From contig NZ_LAHO01000012.1 in NCBI RefSeq assembly GCF_000987775.1, positions 62,001 through 126,000 of the forward strand: a stretch of DNA of 64,000 nt, given 5' to 3'. Positions 8,753-17,389 of this stretch are shown in pieces. Positions within the stretch are counted from its first letter, which is position 1. Each line of letters begins with the position of its first letter. The notes under the pieces were generated by a model. It searched no databases. It was given only the letters and a program-made list of their open reading frames with translations, and was not told the DNA's origin. Position numbers and translations under genes: made by a program. This stretch comes from Arsukibacterium ikkense (GTDB lineage Bacteria > Pseudomonadota > Gammaproteobacteria > Enterobacterales > Alteromonadaceae).

Positions 8753-10327
8753 ATGACAACGCCTGGCAAAGCCGATAACGGCAGCAAAAGTATGCAACTT
8801 ACCCTAAAACGGGTAGGCATAGACACCTACCGCGAGAACGTAGCCTACCTGCACCGCGATTGCGAAATATACCGGGCCGAGGGCTTTCAGGCGCTGGCCA
8901 AAATAGAAGTGCAGGCCAGAGGCAAGCGTATTCTGGCCAGCCTGAATGTGGTAGATGACACCAGCATTGTCGGCTGCCAGCAGTTAGGCCTGTCAGAAGA
9001 GGCCTTTGCCATTTTAGGTGTGCCGGATGGCGAGGCGGTAACGGTGTCACCGGCCGAGCCGGCGCGCTCTATTCCGGCGCTGCACCGTAAAATTGCCGGC
9101 GAACGCTTAAGCGCTGATGACTTTAACCGCATCGTGAAGGATATTGCCAGCCACCGCTACTCGAAAATTGAGCTTACCGCCTTTGTGGTGGCCTGTAATC
9201 AGGGCGAGCTCGACCGGGAAGAAGTGTTCTTTTTAAGCGACGCCATGAGTAAAGTGGGGCGCAAGCTCGACTGGCACGAACACCCGGTGGTAGACAAACA
9301 TTGCATTGGCGGTATTCCCGGCAACCGCACCTCTATGCTGGTGGTGCCCATTGTCGCTGCGCACGGCATGTTATGCCCGAAAACCTCGTCGCGGGCCATT
9401 ACTTCGCCAGCCGGTACGGCGGACACCATGGAGCTGCTGGCCACGGTTGATATGCCGTTTGAGCTACTGACCGAGATTGTGCACCGGCACCGCGGCTGTT
9501 TAGCCTGGGGCGGCAGCAGCGATTTATCGCCAGCGGATGATGTGCTGATCTCGGTAGAGCGGCCTTTGTCGATTGACTCACCGGGCCAGATGGTGGCCTC
9601 TATTTTATCAAAAAAAGTGGCGGCCGGCTCCAGCCACCTGTTGCTGGATATTCCAATCGGCCCCACTGCCAAAGTGCGCTCGATGCCGGAAGCCCAGCGG
9701 CTGCGTAAACTATTTGAATTTGTGGCCAAACGCATGGGCATTACCATCGATGTGGTGATCACCGACGGCCGCCAGCCGATAGGCAATGGCATAGGCCCGG
9801 CGCTGGAAGCACGCGATGTTATGCAGGTGCTGCAAAACCATGCCGACGCGCCAATGGACTTACGCCAGAAATCGTTGCGTCTGGCCGGGCGCATGCTGGA
9901 GTTTGCGCCCGATGTGCGCGGCGGTGATGGCTTTGGCATTGCCCGCGATATTCTTGATTCGGGCCGGGCGCTGACTAAAATGCAGGATATTATTGCCGCC
10001 CAGGGTAAAAAAGACTTCGACCCCAACCAGCCACCGTTATCGGCGCTGAGTTTTGAGGTGAAAGCACCGGTTGCCGGCACTGTGGTGGCCATCGACAATG
10101 TGCAGCTAGCCCGGATTGCCCGTTCGGCCGGCGCGCCACGGGCCAAAGGCTCGGGGGTCGACTTGCTGGCCAAGCTGGGCACGGTGGTAAGCCAGGGCCA
10201 GCTGTTGTACCGGGTATATGCGGCGTACCCCACCGAACTGGCCTTTGCCCGCCAGGCCTGCGAGCGCAGCATAGGTTATATTATTGGCCCGCCCGAGGCG
10301 TTGCAGCCGTTGTTTGTCGAGTATTAG
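8753..10327 (+). CDS. AMP phosphorylase-type member of the thymidine phosphorylase family
   Basis: 524 residues, longer than classic DeoA (about 440). An extra N-terminal barrel domain (about 14-100) precedes the phosphorylase core, as in archaeal AMP phosphorylase. The core motif [14 protein letters not shown] is the AMP-phosphorylase form of the phosphate-binding region; [13 protein letters not shown] and [11 protein letters not shown] follow. Known members convert a nucleoside or nucleotide plus phosphate to base plus ribose-1-phosphate or ribose-1,5-bisphosphate. The next gene, 35 bp away, is a PRPP-synthetase-like protein, suggesting the phosphorolysis product feeds a pentose-phosphate activation step. 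An alternative start is the Met at 8792, where family homology seems to begin. Substrate is not provable from sequence. Confidence 0.85.
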   Translation: MTTPGKADNGSKSMQLTLKRVGIDTYRENVAYLHRDCEIYRAEGFQALAKIEVQARGKRILASLNVVDDTSIVGCQQLGLSEEAFAILGVPDGEAVTVSPAEPARSIPALHRKIAGERLSADDFNRIVKDIASHRYSKIELTAFVVACNQGELDREEVFFLSDAMSKVGRKLDWHEHPVVDKHCIGGIPGNRTSMLVVPIVAAHGMLCPKTSSRAITSPAGTADTMELLATVDMPFELLTEIVHRHRGCLAWGGSSDLSPADDVLISVERPLSIDSPGQMVASILSKKVAAGSSHLLLDIPIGPTAKVRSMPEAQRLRKLFEFVAKRMGITIDVVITDGRQPIGNGIGPALEARDVMQVLQNHADAPMDLRQKSLRLAGRMLEFAPDVRGGDGFGIARDILDSGRALTKMQDIIAAQGKKDFDPNQPPLSALSFEVKAPVAGTVVAIDNVQLARIARSAGAPRAKGSGVDLLAKLGTVVSQGQLLYRVYAAYPTELAFARQACERSIGYIIGPPEALQPLFVEY

Positions 10328-10362
10328 TCTGTCGAATATTAAACCCTGAGGAATCACACCCT

Positions 10363-11253
10363 ATGTCAGTATTACTGCTATGCAGTCAGGATGAACAAGC
10401 GGCAGCCCAGCGCCTGGCCGACGCCGCCGGCTTGCCGCTGGCGCTGTACCAGCAGCACCGTTTCCCGGATCAGGAGTTAAAACTCACCCTGCCGTTTGCC
10501 GATGCGGTGCCCGAGCAGCTGGTGCTATATCGCAGCCTGGATAACCCCAATGATAAGCTGGTTGAACTGTTGCTGCTGGCCCGCCATGCCCGCTCGGTTG
10601 GGGTGAAGCGGCTGTGGCTGGTGGCGCCTTATCTGGCCTATATGCGCCAGGATATCGCCTTTAACGCCGGCGAAATTGTCAGCCAGCAGATCATTGGCCA
10701 GTTTTTAGCCGGGCTGTTTGATGGGGTGATTACGGTAGACCCGCACCTGCATCGCATTGCGCAGTTAAGCCAGGCCATACCGACAGGTGCGGCCATAGCG
10801 CTAAGCGGCGCACCGCGTTTGGCCGAGCTGATTGGCCGTGAGCGTAGCAGGCCACTGTTAATCGGGCCAGATGCGGAATCGGCGCAATGGGTGGCACTGG
10901 CCGCGGCGCAAATTGGTTGTGATTACGGCGTGTGCAGCAAACAGCGTTTGGGTGATACCCAGGTGCACATTCAGCTGCCAGCTATCGGCGTTAAAGGCCG
11001 CCAGGTGGTATTAATGGACGATGTTGCCAGCTCCGGCCACACCCTGGCCGGCGCCGGCCAGTTGTTGCTGGCCGCCGGCGCCGCCTCGGTGGATGTGGCG
11101 GTAACCCATGCGCTGTTTGCCGGTGATGCCTTAACGGTAATTAAAGCCGCGGGGGTTAACGAAGTATGGAGCACCGACTGCATTGCTCATCCCAGCAATG
11201 CCATCAGCATGGCACCCTTGCTGGCGCAGGCGCTTACGCCGTTGCTGGTGTGA
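10363..11253 (+). CDS. Divergent ribose-phosphate pyrophosphokinase-like protein
   Basis: 296 residues, slightly shorter than housekeeping Prs (about 315). The two phosphoribosyltransferase-fold halves are recognisable: RFPDQELKL, YMRQDIAFNAGE in place of the usual ARQDRK segment, VDPHLHR, and the PRPP-binding loop VVLMDDVASSGHTL. Loss of the canonical flexible-loop lysine/arginine pattern suggests altered specificity. It forms a pair with the AMP-phosphorylase-like gene (35-bp gap; GAGGAA upstream). It may make PRPP or a related diphosphate from the phosphorylase product, in parallel to a housekeeping prs elsewhere; this is inference. Confidence 0.8.
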   Translation: MSVLLLCSQDEQAAAQRLADAAGLPLALYQQHRFPDQELKLTLPFADAVPEQLVLYRSLDNPNDKLVELLLLARHARSVGVKRLWLVAPYLAYMRQDIAFNAGEIVSQQIIGQFLAGLFDGVITVDPHLHRIAQLSQAIPTGAAIALSGAPRLAELIGRERSRPLLIGPDAESAQWVALAAAQIGCDYGVCSKQRLGDTQVHIQLPAIGVKGRQVVLMDDVASSGHTLAGAGQLLLAAGAASVDVAVTHALFAGDALTVIKAAGVNEVWSTDCIAHPSNAISMAPLLAQALTPLLV

Positions 11254-11293
11254 TAGCAAAGCATAAAGCCGGTACGTTTTGGTTTAAACAGTA

Positions 11294-11325
11294 AAGATAA
11301 AGGAGCCGGCAGGCTCCTTTATCTT
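11294..11325. terminator. Bidirectional rho-independent terminator
   Basis: A 14-bp perfect stem AAGATAAAGGAGCC / GGCTCCTTTATCTT with loop GGCA sits between the convergent PRPP-synthetase-like and outer-membrane protein genes. The A/T-rich base of the stem can serve both strands. Confidence 0.85.
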
Positions 11326-11345
11326 GGTTAACGGCGGGCAGGCGG

Positions 11346-12587
11346 TTAGAAAATAAAATCCAGGGCAACACTGAATAGCGTTGCATCATTATGATAACTA
11401 AAGTCATACCAGGGGCTTCTATCGCCTTTGTCCTTGAATTTATTGAGTTCAAACTTTAACGCTGCGCCGGGCATCACGTTATAGCGCAAACCCAGCGTCA
11501 TAATTTGATGCTCTTCCGCCTCGCCGGTACCAAAACCGTCAAAATCCCTGGTGATCTTTAATTTAGCCTGGGAAATACCGACATAAGGTTGCCAGGTATC
11601 ATGGTTATAAACAGCACTGATATAAAAAGTGGGGAAGCGTGAGCCATAACCATCGTCGTAGGTCACATAGTTATAGTCAAACAACACAGTGGCATAGGTA
11701 AAGTACATCGAGCCGCCCAGGCCATAAAAAGACAAATCAAAATCGGTTAGCGACCATTGTCCTGAGCGAATAGGGGTACCATCCGGGTTGGTTCTGCGTT
11801 CGATAACGGTATCGGCGATGCCATCGCCATTAGTGTCAATTTCATCAAAAAACATAATGTCAGAAGTGGTGGTATAGCGGGTAGAGAAATAAGATGCCCG
11901 GATATCCAGCCAGTCATTGGCGGCCGCCAAATTCACCCCCATAATATCACTCCAGGTGACATCTGCGGTGCCCGAGATATAAACGCCTTCCGGCGGGAAG
12001 TAATAACCACCTCTGTTGCGCCAGAAATCATGCGATTTAATTTTAGTCTGGGTTTCTTTACCGAAAAAGGCGCTGAAATCAAAATCCCAGTTGCCAAGTT
12101 CAAAGTTATACAAATAGGTTAAACCATTAAACTGGGTAATTTCCCACCAATATAAATTGGCCGGCGGCCGGATCCAGGGGTAGGCAAAACCCACTTCCAT
12201 ATACTCAGAAAAATAGTACATCGGCAGCATTCTGCGGCCTGCCATTATTTTGCTGGCGTCATTCAGCTTGTAGGTAAGGTAAAACCAATCAATATCGGGC
12301 GACCACTCATCAGCTGCTTTTGCCACCAGCTGAATGGTGGCATCCAGCCGTTCATTGATTGACGCCACCAGCTGCAACGCAACCTTGGACTCTTTGTCCC
12401 ACGCCCAGTCTTCGTCGTAATAGGCGTAGTCGTAAAAGTCGACCTGGAATTCAACCTCACCAGCAGGATCTTTCTGACCGCTGAGCACTTTGCCACCAAC
12501 AATTGAACCGTATCCGCTTACTTTAAACTCGGCTGCCAGCAATGTGGTAGGCAGACAAAATAGTAAAATAATAATGAAAAATTTCAT
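11346..12587 (-). CDS. Outer-membrane beta-barrel (porin-like) protein
   Basis: 413 residues from the ATG preceded by TTGGGGGC; an upstream in-frame ATG adds 10 residues without a good ribosome site. A signal peptide ends about AAEF. The rest alternates polar and aromatic residues like beta strands and ends with a C-terminal phenylalanine (LFSVALDFIF), the BAM recognition signature. An acidic loop DEIDTNGDGIADT resembles a calcium-binding stretch. It starts 26 bp after the stop of a short PstS-like gene, so the two form an operon. Related barrels are usually annotated only as porins; the substrate is unknown, although the PstS-like partner suggests an oxyanion. Confidence 0.75.
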   Translation of the reverse strand: MKFFIIILLFCLPTTLLAAEFKVSGYGSIVGGKVLSGQKDPAGEVEFQVDFYDYAYYDEDWAWDKESKVALQLVASINERLDATIQLVAKAADEWSPDIDWFYLTYKLNDASKIMAGRRMLPMYYFSEYMEVGFAYPWIRPPANLYWWEITQFNGLTYLYNFELGNWDFDFSAFFGKETQTKIKSHDFWRNRGGYYFPPEGVYISGTADVTWSDIMGVNLAAANDWLDIRASYFSTRYTTTSDIMFFDEIDTNGDGIADTVIERRTNPDGTPIRSGQWSLTDFDLSFYGLGGSMYFTYATVLFDYNYVTYDDGYGSRFPTFYISAVYNHDTWQPYVGISQAKLKITRDFDGFGTGEAEEHQIMTLGLRYNVMPGAALKFELNKFKDKGDRSPWYDFSYHNDATLFSVALDFIF

Positions 12588-12613
12588 AAAGCCCCCAAGT
12601 AGAGAACAAAGTG

Positions 12614-13015
12614 TCATTTAATCGTATGCAGCACTTTTACGCTGGTCGTGACTTTTGAGCTATCGATATAGCCAATGCTAAACTCATTATTCGCTACGTA
12701 ATTAACAACTTCGTCGTCACTGGCAAACTCTTTTGGCGGCGTGCCTTTGCCGGTGAACACTAACTTTGACCAGTGGGCTTTAATCTGCGATGACGTGCGC
12801 CCCAGCGCCTTTTCATCAAACACACTTCTGAGCGGATTAGCATCCGCCAGGTTAACCGGCTCCAGTACCGAGGAGCGGCCGGTATAAACCCGGCTAATAT
12901 CGTCAATGGTTACCATCTCATTCATTGACGGATGCACCACAATAACCAGATCTGCCCGTGCCGTTTGCAGCAATGTACAACCGGCAAGCAACATAATTAA
13001 CTTAAATAACTTCAT
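12614..13015 (-). CDS. Short PstS-like periplasmic binding protein
   Basis: 133 residues: a signal peptide (LIMLLAGCTLLQTARA) and a single lobe resembling the start and end of phosphate-binding PstS proteins (VVHPSMNEMVTIDDISRVYTG; SKLVFTGKGTPP; NEFSIGYIDSS). True PstS proteins are about 300 residues with two lobes, so this is a mini-version common in marine gammaproteobacteria. A GGGGG run precedes the ATG. It is the first gene of an operon with the outer-membrane barrel. No ABC permease or ATPase genes are nearby, so it may sense or buffer an oxyanion rather than feed a transporter. Confidence 0.7.
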   Translation of the reverse strand: MKLFKLIMLLAGCTLLQTARADLVIVVHPSMNEMVTIDDISRVYTGRSSVLEPVNLADANPLRSVFDEKALGRTSSQIKAHWSKLVFTGKGTPPKEFASDDEVVNYVANNEFSIGYIDSSKVTTSVKVLHTIK

Positions 13016-13148
13016 AACACCCCCAGCAAAGATGCAAGATAGTAAGTGAGGTTACAAACTCTAATTAAGCGTAGCCGCATATTTAAAATGAGCAATAAAA
13101 TTAAGAAGTTCCCGATAAGCGCGCCGAGGCGCGCCGGCTGCTCAGCCG

Positions 13149-13586
13149 CTAAGTCAAACTATGCACTACGGCCGTGGTATGGCTTAGGTTATCGTGCAGC
13201 GGGCAACGCTGGCATACTTCGTCTAAAAACTGCTGCTTTTGCTGCTCGCTTAAATCGGCGTCAATCACGGCGCTGATGCGTATTTCGGTAAAGCCCACTC
13301 TGTCGTCGCTGACTTTACCCAGTAAGCCGGCCGGGTTGTAATCACCTTCTACCTTAACCTGCATACCGCGCAGGGTAATTTTTTGCTGAAACGCGGCAAT
13401 GCGGCCAATAGTGCCAATACAGCCGCCAATAGCAAAAAGCAGCATTTGCAGTGGGGTCGGGCCGGTGCCGCTGCCTTTGGCGGCCACGGGCTGGTCAATC
13501 ATCACTGTATGGCCATCAATTTCGCCACTAATAGCAAAGCCGCCGGCCATGCTGGCATTTACGGTTATTGTTTTAATATCACTCAT
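13149..13586 (-). CDS. OsmC/Ohr family peroxide-reducing protein
   Basis: 145 residues with the OsmC fold: TPLQMLLFAIGGCIG carries the first redox cysteine on the central helix and VCQRCPLHDNL the second. Such proteins reduce organic hydroperoxides; the YhfA-like branch, which this resembles, has unknown substrate. It is monocistronic, transcribed away from the radical-SAM-like gene. Confidence 0.85.
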   Translation of the reverse strand: MSDIKTITVNASMAGGFAISGEIDGHTVMIDQPVAAKGSGTGPTPLQMLLFAIGGCIGTIGRIAAFQQKITLRGMQVKVEGDYNPAGLLGKVSDDRVGFTEIRISAVIDADLSEQQKQQFLDEVCQRCPLHDNLSHTTAVVHSLT

Positions 13587-13799
13587 TGTTACACCCTCTA
13601 ATTAGGTTCTGCTAATGTACTGGGTGATAATAGTACATCACTGCTGCGCATTAGCTGAGCTGGATCAAGCTTTGCTATGATAGCCAGGCACAAAGCCAGT
13701 GCCAGCGCCCCAAGCTACTTATCAATGCGCTAGCGTAGTACACTGCACTGGTTTTAGTACACTGGTTTAATACACGAGTTATCCGGGCAGGAGTGGTAC

Positions 13800-14414
13800 A
13801 TGTTAGTTAACCCTTACAGCTATATGGCACAACATCGGCTAACGCTGCAATGCGGCCCGGCCTTGCCGGCGGCGCAATCTTTATTGCAACTGGCGGGGCA
13901 GCCAGATTTGCAGGCGCAGCTGGCGCCTGCACCTACTGCGCAGCAGTTATTGGCGGCGATTGAGCAGGCCTATCAGGCCGGTTATGAGCAGCAGGCCTCT
14001 ACCGAATTTGAGCTGCAGGGGCTGGCCATCGCCGGGGTGGGAGACCCTTTATTGCATACTGCGTTGTTAGCGCAGTTGCTGCCGGCCTTTAAAGCGCAGC
14101 GCCACGGTGTGCCGGTTACCCTGGTCAGTTATGGTTTAGTCGCACCGGCAGGGGCACCGGCGCTTTGCCAGCAGCTAACTGAACTGGGGGTAGAAAAGCT
14201 GGAGTTGTATTTGCCGGCCACTAACCCGCCGGCCTATCAGCAGGCGGTACACCCAACACAGCATGGTTTTAGCGAGCTGTGTCAGTTTATTCATACTGCC
14301 AGTGATGCCGGCTTACATGTTAGCTGCTTTGCCTTTGCGCCCTGCCGCCAGGCGGCAGAATTACGCGCACTGGCGCGGGAACTCGGCGCCCGGGCTTTTA
14401 TGGTTATAGAGTAG
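13800..14414 (+). CDS. Radical SAM-like TIM-barrel protein lacking the cluster cysteines
   Basis: 204 residues, no signal peptide. The segment order resembles TatD-associated radical SAM proteins: LTLQC where the family has LNLTNRCxxxC, PTAQQLLAAIEQA, the SAM-contact motif region AGVGDPLLH (family GxGEPL), a strand ending VSYGLV (family TNGL), LELYLPATNPPAYQQAVHP (family SLNAPDAExYxxxxRP), then VSCFAF. The CxxxCxxC motif that binds the 4Fe-4S cluster is absent; only isolated cysteines remain. It is therefore probably not a radical enzyme and may be a substrate- or protein-binding relic. No partner gene adjoins it. Homology is judged by eye. Confidence 0.55.
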   Translation: MLVNPYSYMAQHRLTLQCGPALPAAQSLLQLAGQPDLQAQLAPAPTAQQLLAAIEQAYQAGYEQQASTEFELQGLAIAGVGDPLLHTALLAQLLPAFKAQRHGVPVTLVSYGLVAPAGAPALCQQLTELGVEKLELYLPATNPPAYQQAVHPTQHGFSELCQFIHTASDAGLHVSCFAFAPCRQAAELRALARELGARAFMVIE

Positions 14415-14741
14415 GGGGGTGAGGTAAGTTGCATATTCCGGCCCTTATTGTGCTAAGTAACAGGGTATCGGCAGCGGGCTGAATAGGTTTAACTTGGTAA
14501 ACATGGGTATGGGCTGAACCGATTTACCCACACCGACACGCCGTAAACCCATCCATGGGGGCTCGTTTATAAACTTCATCCATGAAGTTTACCCGTTGGG
14601 CCAGCCAGGCTGTTTAAAAGCGTTCCTGACGCTTTTATCCGCCCGTCCAGGGCTTCAACGGTCGGTTTAGAGTAAACCGATTCTGCCAGGCGGGAATCTT
14701 TGTTTACTCAAAATGCATACTGTTTAACTTTATCTATCAGG
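14415..14741. repeat. Gene-free stretch with composite hairpin repeat
   Basis: Three perfect hairpins follow one another: 14571-14590 (AAACTTCAT / ATGAAGTTT), 14615-14637 (TAAAAGCGT / ACGCTTTTA, loop TCCTG) and 14662-14680 (TCGGTTTA / TAAACCGA, loop GAG). They are preceded by GACACGCCGTAAACCCATCC at 14535-14554, a phrase resembling intergenic repeats of marine gammaproteobacteria. None has a terminator-like T-run. It is best read as an intergenic repeat or structured RNA between the convergent genes. Confidence 0.5.
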
Positions 14742-15536
14742 CTAACCGGGTCGGCTTTGCGGCTTAATCCGGGTTTCAAATAAATGCATCAGCGCTTCAC
14801 TAATGGTCATCTCTTCGTTTTCACTCAGGTAGCGCTCTACCTGTTTATGCACAAAAATCACCGCCTGTTTATGCTTTTTAGCAAAGTCGCTGCACTGCTG
14901 TTTCAGCTGCTGGCTAAATTCTTTAGCGGCCACTGCTTTATGCACGGCCTGAATGGCCTGCTCAAAGTTATTGTCGTTATCGGCAAAGGCTTCTTTTAAG
15001 GCGTTTTTCGGTATACGGTAGGCTTTACTGGCAAAATCCAGCGCCTCACGAAAGTGGGTAAACTGCTCGCCAAATACATCAAAGCAACTGGGGGCCTGTT
15101 CTGCCAGATTATGCTGCACCCCGGCCGCTTCAAAAGCAAAGCCCGGGTAACTCAGCCGCTCGGTAGTTTCCGCCCCCAGCTTTAAACCGGCCTCAATACT
15201 GTGGCGCAGGCTAAAATCCAGCCCGGCCAGCTCGTCCTCAGTCCACATGTCATAAATGGTCAGCGCTTTGGCGTATTTTTTGGCTAACTTGTCATTGGCA
15301 AACTTGCGCCGCTCCTCCAACGTACCGGCCTTGCAGGCCTTCAGGTGTTCATGACATTCCAAGCAGCTGGGTACCTGTAAAAACTCACTGGGCTCGCGGG
15401 TGGCAACATAAAACTCAAAGTATTGCTTTGGCGGGGCATAGTCATGCGCGGCCGAAATGCAGCCGCAGTAAAAGCAGGTGTTAAAGTCATTGCTGTAGGT
15501 GGGAACGAGTAGGTGATAGTGGGTGTCGGCTGTCAT
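14742..15536 (-). CDS. Hypothetical protein with degenerate HNH-like zinc finger
   Basis: 264 residues. The N-terminus has the layout of a treble-clef HNH nuclease: CFYCGC (residues 21-26), HDYAPPKQYF (from 31) where nucleases have DHxPPK, and VPSCLECHEHL (about 56-66). The catalytic histidine of the DH pair seems replaced by tyrosine, so activity is doubtful. The remainder is alpha-helical and charged, with no recognised domain. It stands at the edge of the accessory region next to the hairpin repeat. Function unknown. Confidence 0.55.
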   Translation of the reverse strand: MTADTHYHLLVPTYSNDFNTCFYCGCISAAHDYAPPKQYFEFYVATREPSEFLQVPSCLECHEHLKACKAGTLEERRKFANDKLAKKYAKALTIYDMWTEDELAGLDFSLRHSIEAGLKLGAETTERLSYPGFAFEAAGVQHNLAEQAPSCFDVFGEQFTHFREALDFASKAYRIPKNALKEAFADNDNNFEQAIQAVHKAVAAKEFSQQLKQQCSDFAKKHKQAVIFVHKQVERYLSENEEMTISEALMHLFETRIKPQSRPG

Positions 15537-15606
15537 CGGGCCTTCTAAAGTCTGAGAGGGGAGCGTAATTGGGTAGTATACCTGTCTTGCTTAAAGTTGC
15601 ATCAAA

Positions 15607-16200
15607 CTAGAATCGATTAAAGCGCGCCTGATTAGCCTGTGCCAATTGCTTTATTTTTTGTTCCGCCTCTGCTGCGGTAGGCCGCTCACCGGCTGCCCTT
15701 TTTGCATCCAACCAATCCCGTACTTCGCTACTAACGTTGCGACTATCTTCCAGACAGTAACCAGGGTCACTTACCCAAACTTCCATAGCCATGGCTTTTG
15801 GCGCTGTCATAGGACCACAATAGCTATAACCATATTTTTCCAGATAACCATCCAGAAAAAAGCCGCCGTAAATAATTCGGGTTGCTATCATCGCGACCAA
15901 AAGAAAACCAATTATTTTAAAACCTAAATTAAGTCGCTCTGCAGTCAGCTTATTTAAGTCTTTCAAAATATGAGAAACTGCAACTAGCAATAGACCCGGA
16001 ATACCAAATACCAGAGCCATTACATTATGACTACCCATAATATATAAAGGCCTATCCTCAATATTAACCAACTGCCGGATAATAAGAAATAATTCAAAGC
16101 TTCCATAAATGCTAACAGTAAGAATAAAAAGCAGAATCAAGCCAGTGGAAACTAGGCCGGAAAACGTTAAGGGTTTAGCAGTCCGAGAATTAATTGTCAT
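15607..16200 (-). CDS. Four-helix membrane protein, candidate immunity partner
   Basis: 197 residues with about four transmembrane helices: near 12-35 (LVSTGLILLFILTVSIYGSF), 55-80, 95-115 and a short hydrophobic stretch. A soluble C-terminus follows, with WVSDPGYCLEDSRNVSSEVRDWL and an AEAEQKIKQLAQ helix. No known family was recognised. Its start overlaps the upstream glycine-rich membrane protein gene by 11 bp, so the two are translationally coupled. A small multi-helix protein coupled behind a pore-like protein is the usual layout for immunity to membrane-depolarising effectors; that role is inferred. Confidence 0.6.
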   Translation of the reverse strand: MTINSRTAKPLTFSGLVSTGLILLFILTVSIYGSFELFLIIRQLVNIEDRPLYIMGSHNVMALVFGIPGLLLVAVSHILKDLNKLTAERLNLGFKIIGFLLVAMIATRIIYGGFFLDGYLEKYGYSYCGPMTAPKAMAMEVWVSDPGYCLEDSRNVSSEVRDWLDAKRAAGERPTAAEAEQKIKQLAQANQARFNRF

Positions 16201-17128
16201 GGAACGGCCTTATGTCCGGAATGGCAAACAACCTTTTAAGGAAGCCCTGCCGGTCGCGTTGATAATCAACCTTAAGCTGTTTTAGACTGGCTACATCGGC
16301 GTTTAGTTGTGCTTCGAATTCTACTAATAACGCCGCTAATTTTTCTGAAAGCTCAAAATGGCTATCGAAAAGGTAGACAATCAAGCCGAGAGCCACACCA
16401 ACCAAAACTACTGCCAGTATAGGTCCAATCGCCATCATGGAAGCCCCCCCAACCACTGAAGCAACTAGGGACCATGAGCCAACAGCCACTGCACAACTGT
16501 ATATCGCGTCAGCCGCCACACCGCCGACAAAGTGATGCCAGGTACGTTGATCATTCATTAACTGATCCAGGCCATGAAACGCTACCGAGACAACAATAGT
16601 TACGGCAAATCCAATTTTAATCGCTTTTAGTGCACCAAGTTTGCCTATACCCATAGAAACAATTTTTGGATTGGCCGCCAAATACCGGGTGCCGGTAAGG
16701 TGTTGTCTCAGGCCTGCATAACCTTCGAAAACAATATGTTGCTGCCCCTGGAATTGCTGCACCTGAAACTTCGCAAAAACATTACCGCCACGCTGCAGGT
16801 CCCGGGCAATAATGGCCATAGCCGCGGCATCTAACCCCGCTGAGGTAAAACCAGAGATAAATTTTATTTTAGTATCATTCACTTGCCATGCGTTTTTCGA
16901 GGCATCTGTTAGGTTAAGCAAAGCTATCAGCCACTGCCGGGATTGCAACTCGGTCATGCCGCTTTGCTGTTTAATATTAAGCGCTAACTCGACAAATTCA
17001 GCAGAATTCATCACCAGCAAGGTGGTGTTATGCTGCTCCAGCACGTGGGCAATTTCGTTTTGTCGCTGAATTCTTTTTATTTTTTCGGCTTGATGGCTGG
17101 CATAGCGGTGGCTATTAGGAACTCGCAT
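16190..17128 (-). CDS. Glycine-rich membrane protein resembling a pore-forming effector
   Basis: 312 residues from the ATG after AAGGAAG; the frame extends 19 residues upstream. A soluble, helical N-terminal half has a YAGLRQHLTGTRYLAANPKI segment around 135-155. It is followed by hydrophobic glycine-zipper helices (FAVTIVVSVAFHGL; VGGVAADAIYSCAVAVGSW; IGPILAVVLVGVALGLIVYL) ending LFDSHFELSEKLAALL. That C-terminal pattern, small-residue helices then a D-x(n)-ELSEKL amphipathic helix, resembles pore-forming type VI secretion effectors and related toxins. There is no signal peptide. It is coupled by 11-bp overlap to a small polytopic protein. No VgrG, PAAR or T6SS gene is in the window, so this would be an orphan effector-immunity pair. 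Confidence 0.55.
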   Translation of the reverse strand: MRVPNSHRYASHQAEKIKRIQRQNEIAHVLEQHNTTLLVMNSAEFVELALNIKQQSGMTELQSRQWLIALLNLTDASKNAWQVNDTKIKFISGFTSAGLDAAAMAIIARDLQRGGNVFAKFQVQQFQGQQHIVFEGYAGLRQHLTGTRYLAANPKIVSMGIGKLGALKAIKIGFAVTIVVSVAFHGLDQLMNDQRTWHHFVGGVAADAIYSCAVAVGSWSLVASVVGGASMMAIGPILAVVLVGVALGLIVYLFDSHFELSEKLAALLVEFEAQLNADVASLKQLKVDYQRDRQGFLKRLFAIPDIRPFHDN

Positions 17129-17313
17129 GTTGTGTCTTCCTTGATTAACAATAGTGCCAATTATAACAAGGAAGATATGAGGCACAAGAATAAAGAAACA
17201 ATTAATTTACCAGATAATTAACAACCAGCCTTGCTATTAACCAAAAATACCAATGCCTCATCCAGCGAGCGGGGGGCCCATTGTTGCCTTAGCCATGGTG
17301 GTCAGGTCAGCCA

Positions 17314-17389
17314 ATGGTATTTAGTGGTATTTAGGGACGCGCCCTTTTTCCATGGTATTTAGTGGTATTTAGGGACGCGCCCTTTTTCC
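17314..17389. repeat. Two tandem copies of a 38-bp REP-like unit
   Basis: Copies 17314-17351 and 17352-17389 are identical. Each contains TGGTATTTAG twice and then the palindromic core GGGACGCGCCC followed by a T-run. Similar AGGGACGCGYCC sequences flank REP-associated (IS200/RAYT-type) transposase genes, so this is probably the scar of such an element. No transposase gene remains. Confidence 0.6.

Noticed and set aside
9199..10272. Long open frame (357 codons) on the minus strand opposite the AMP-phosphorylase-like gene
   Set aside because: It lies wholly inside a gene with clear family motifs, is serine/arginine rich and low in structure, and has no ribosome site; it is an antisense shadow.
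17314..17389. Could the 38-bp direct repeats be a CRISPR array?
   Set aside because: The two copies are strictly adjacent with no spacer, and no cas genes are near.
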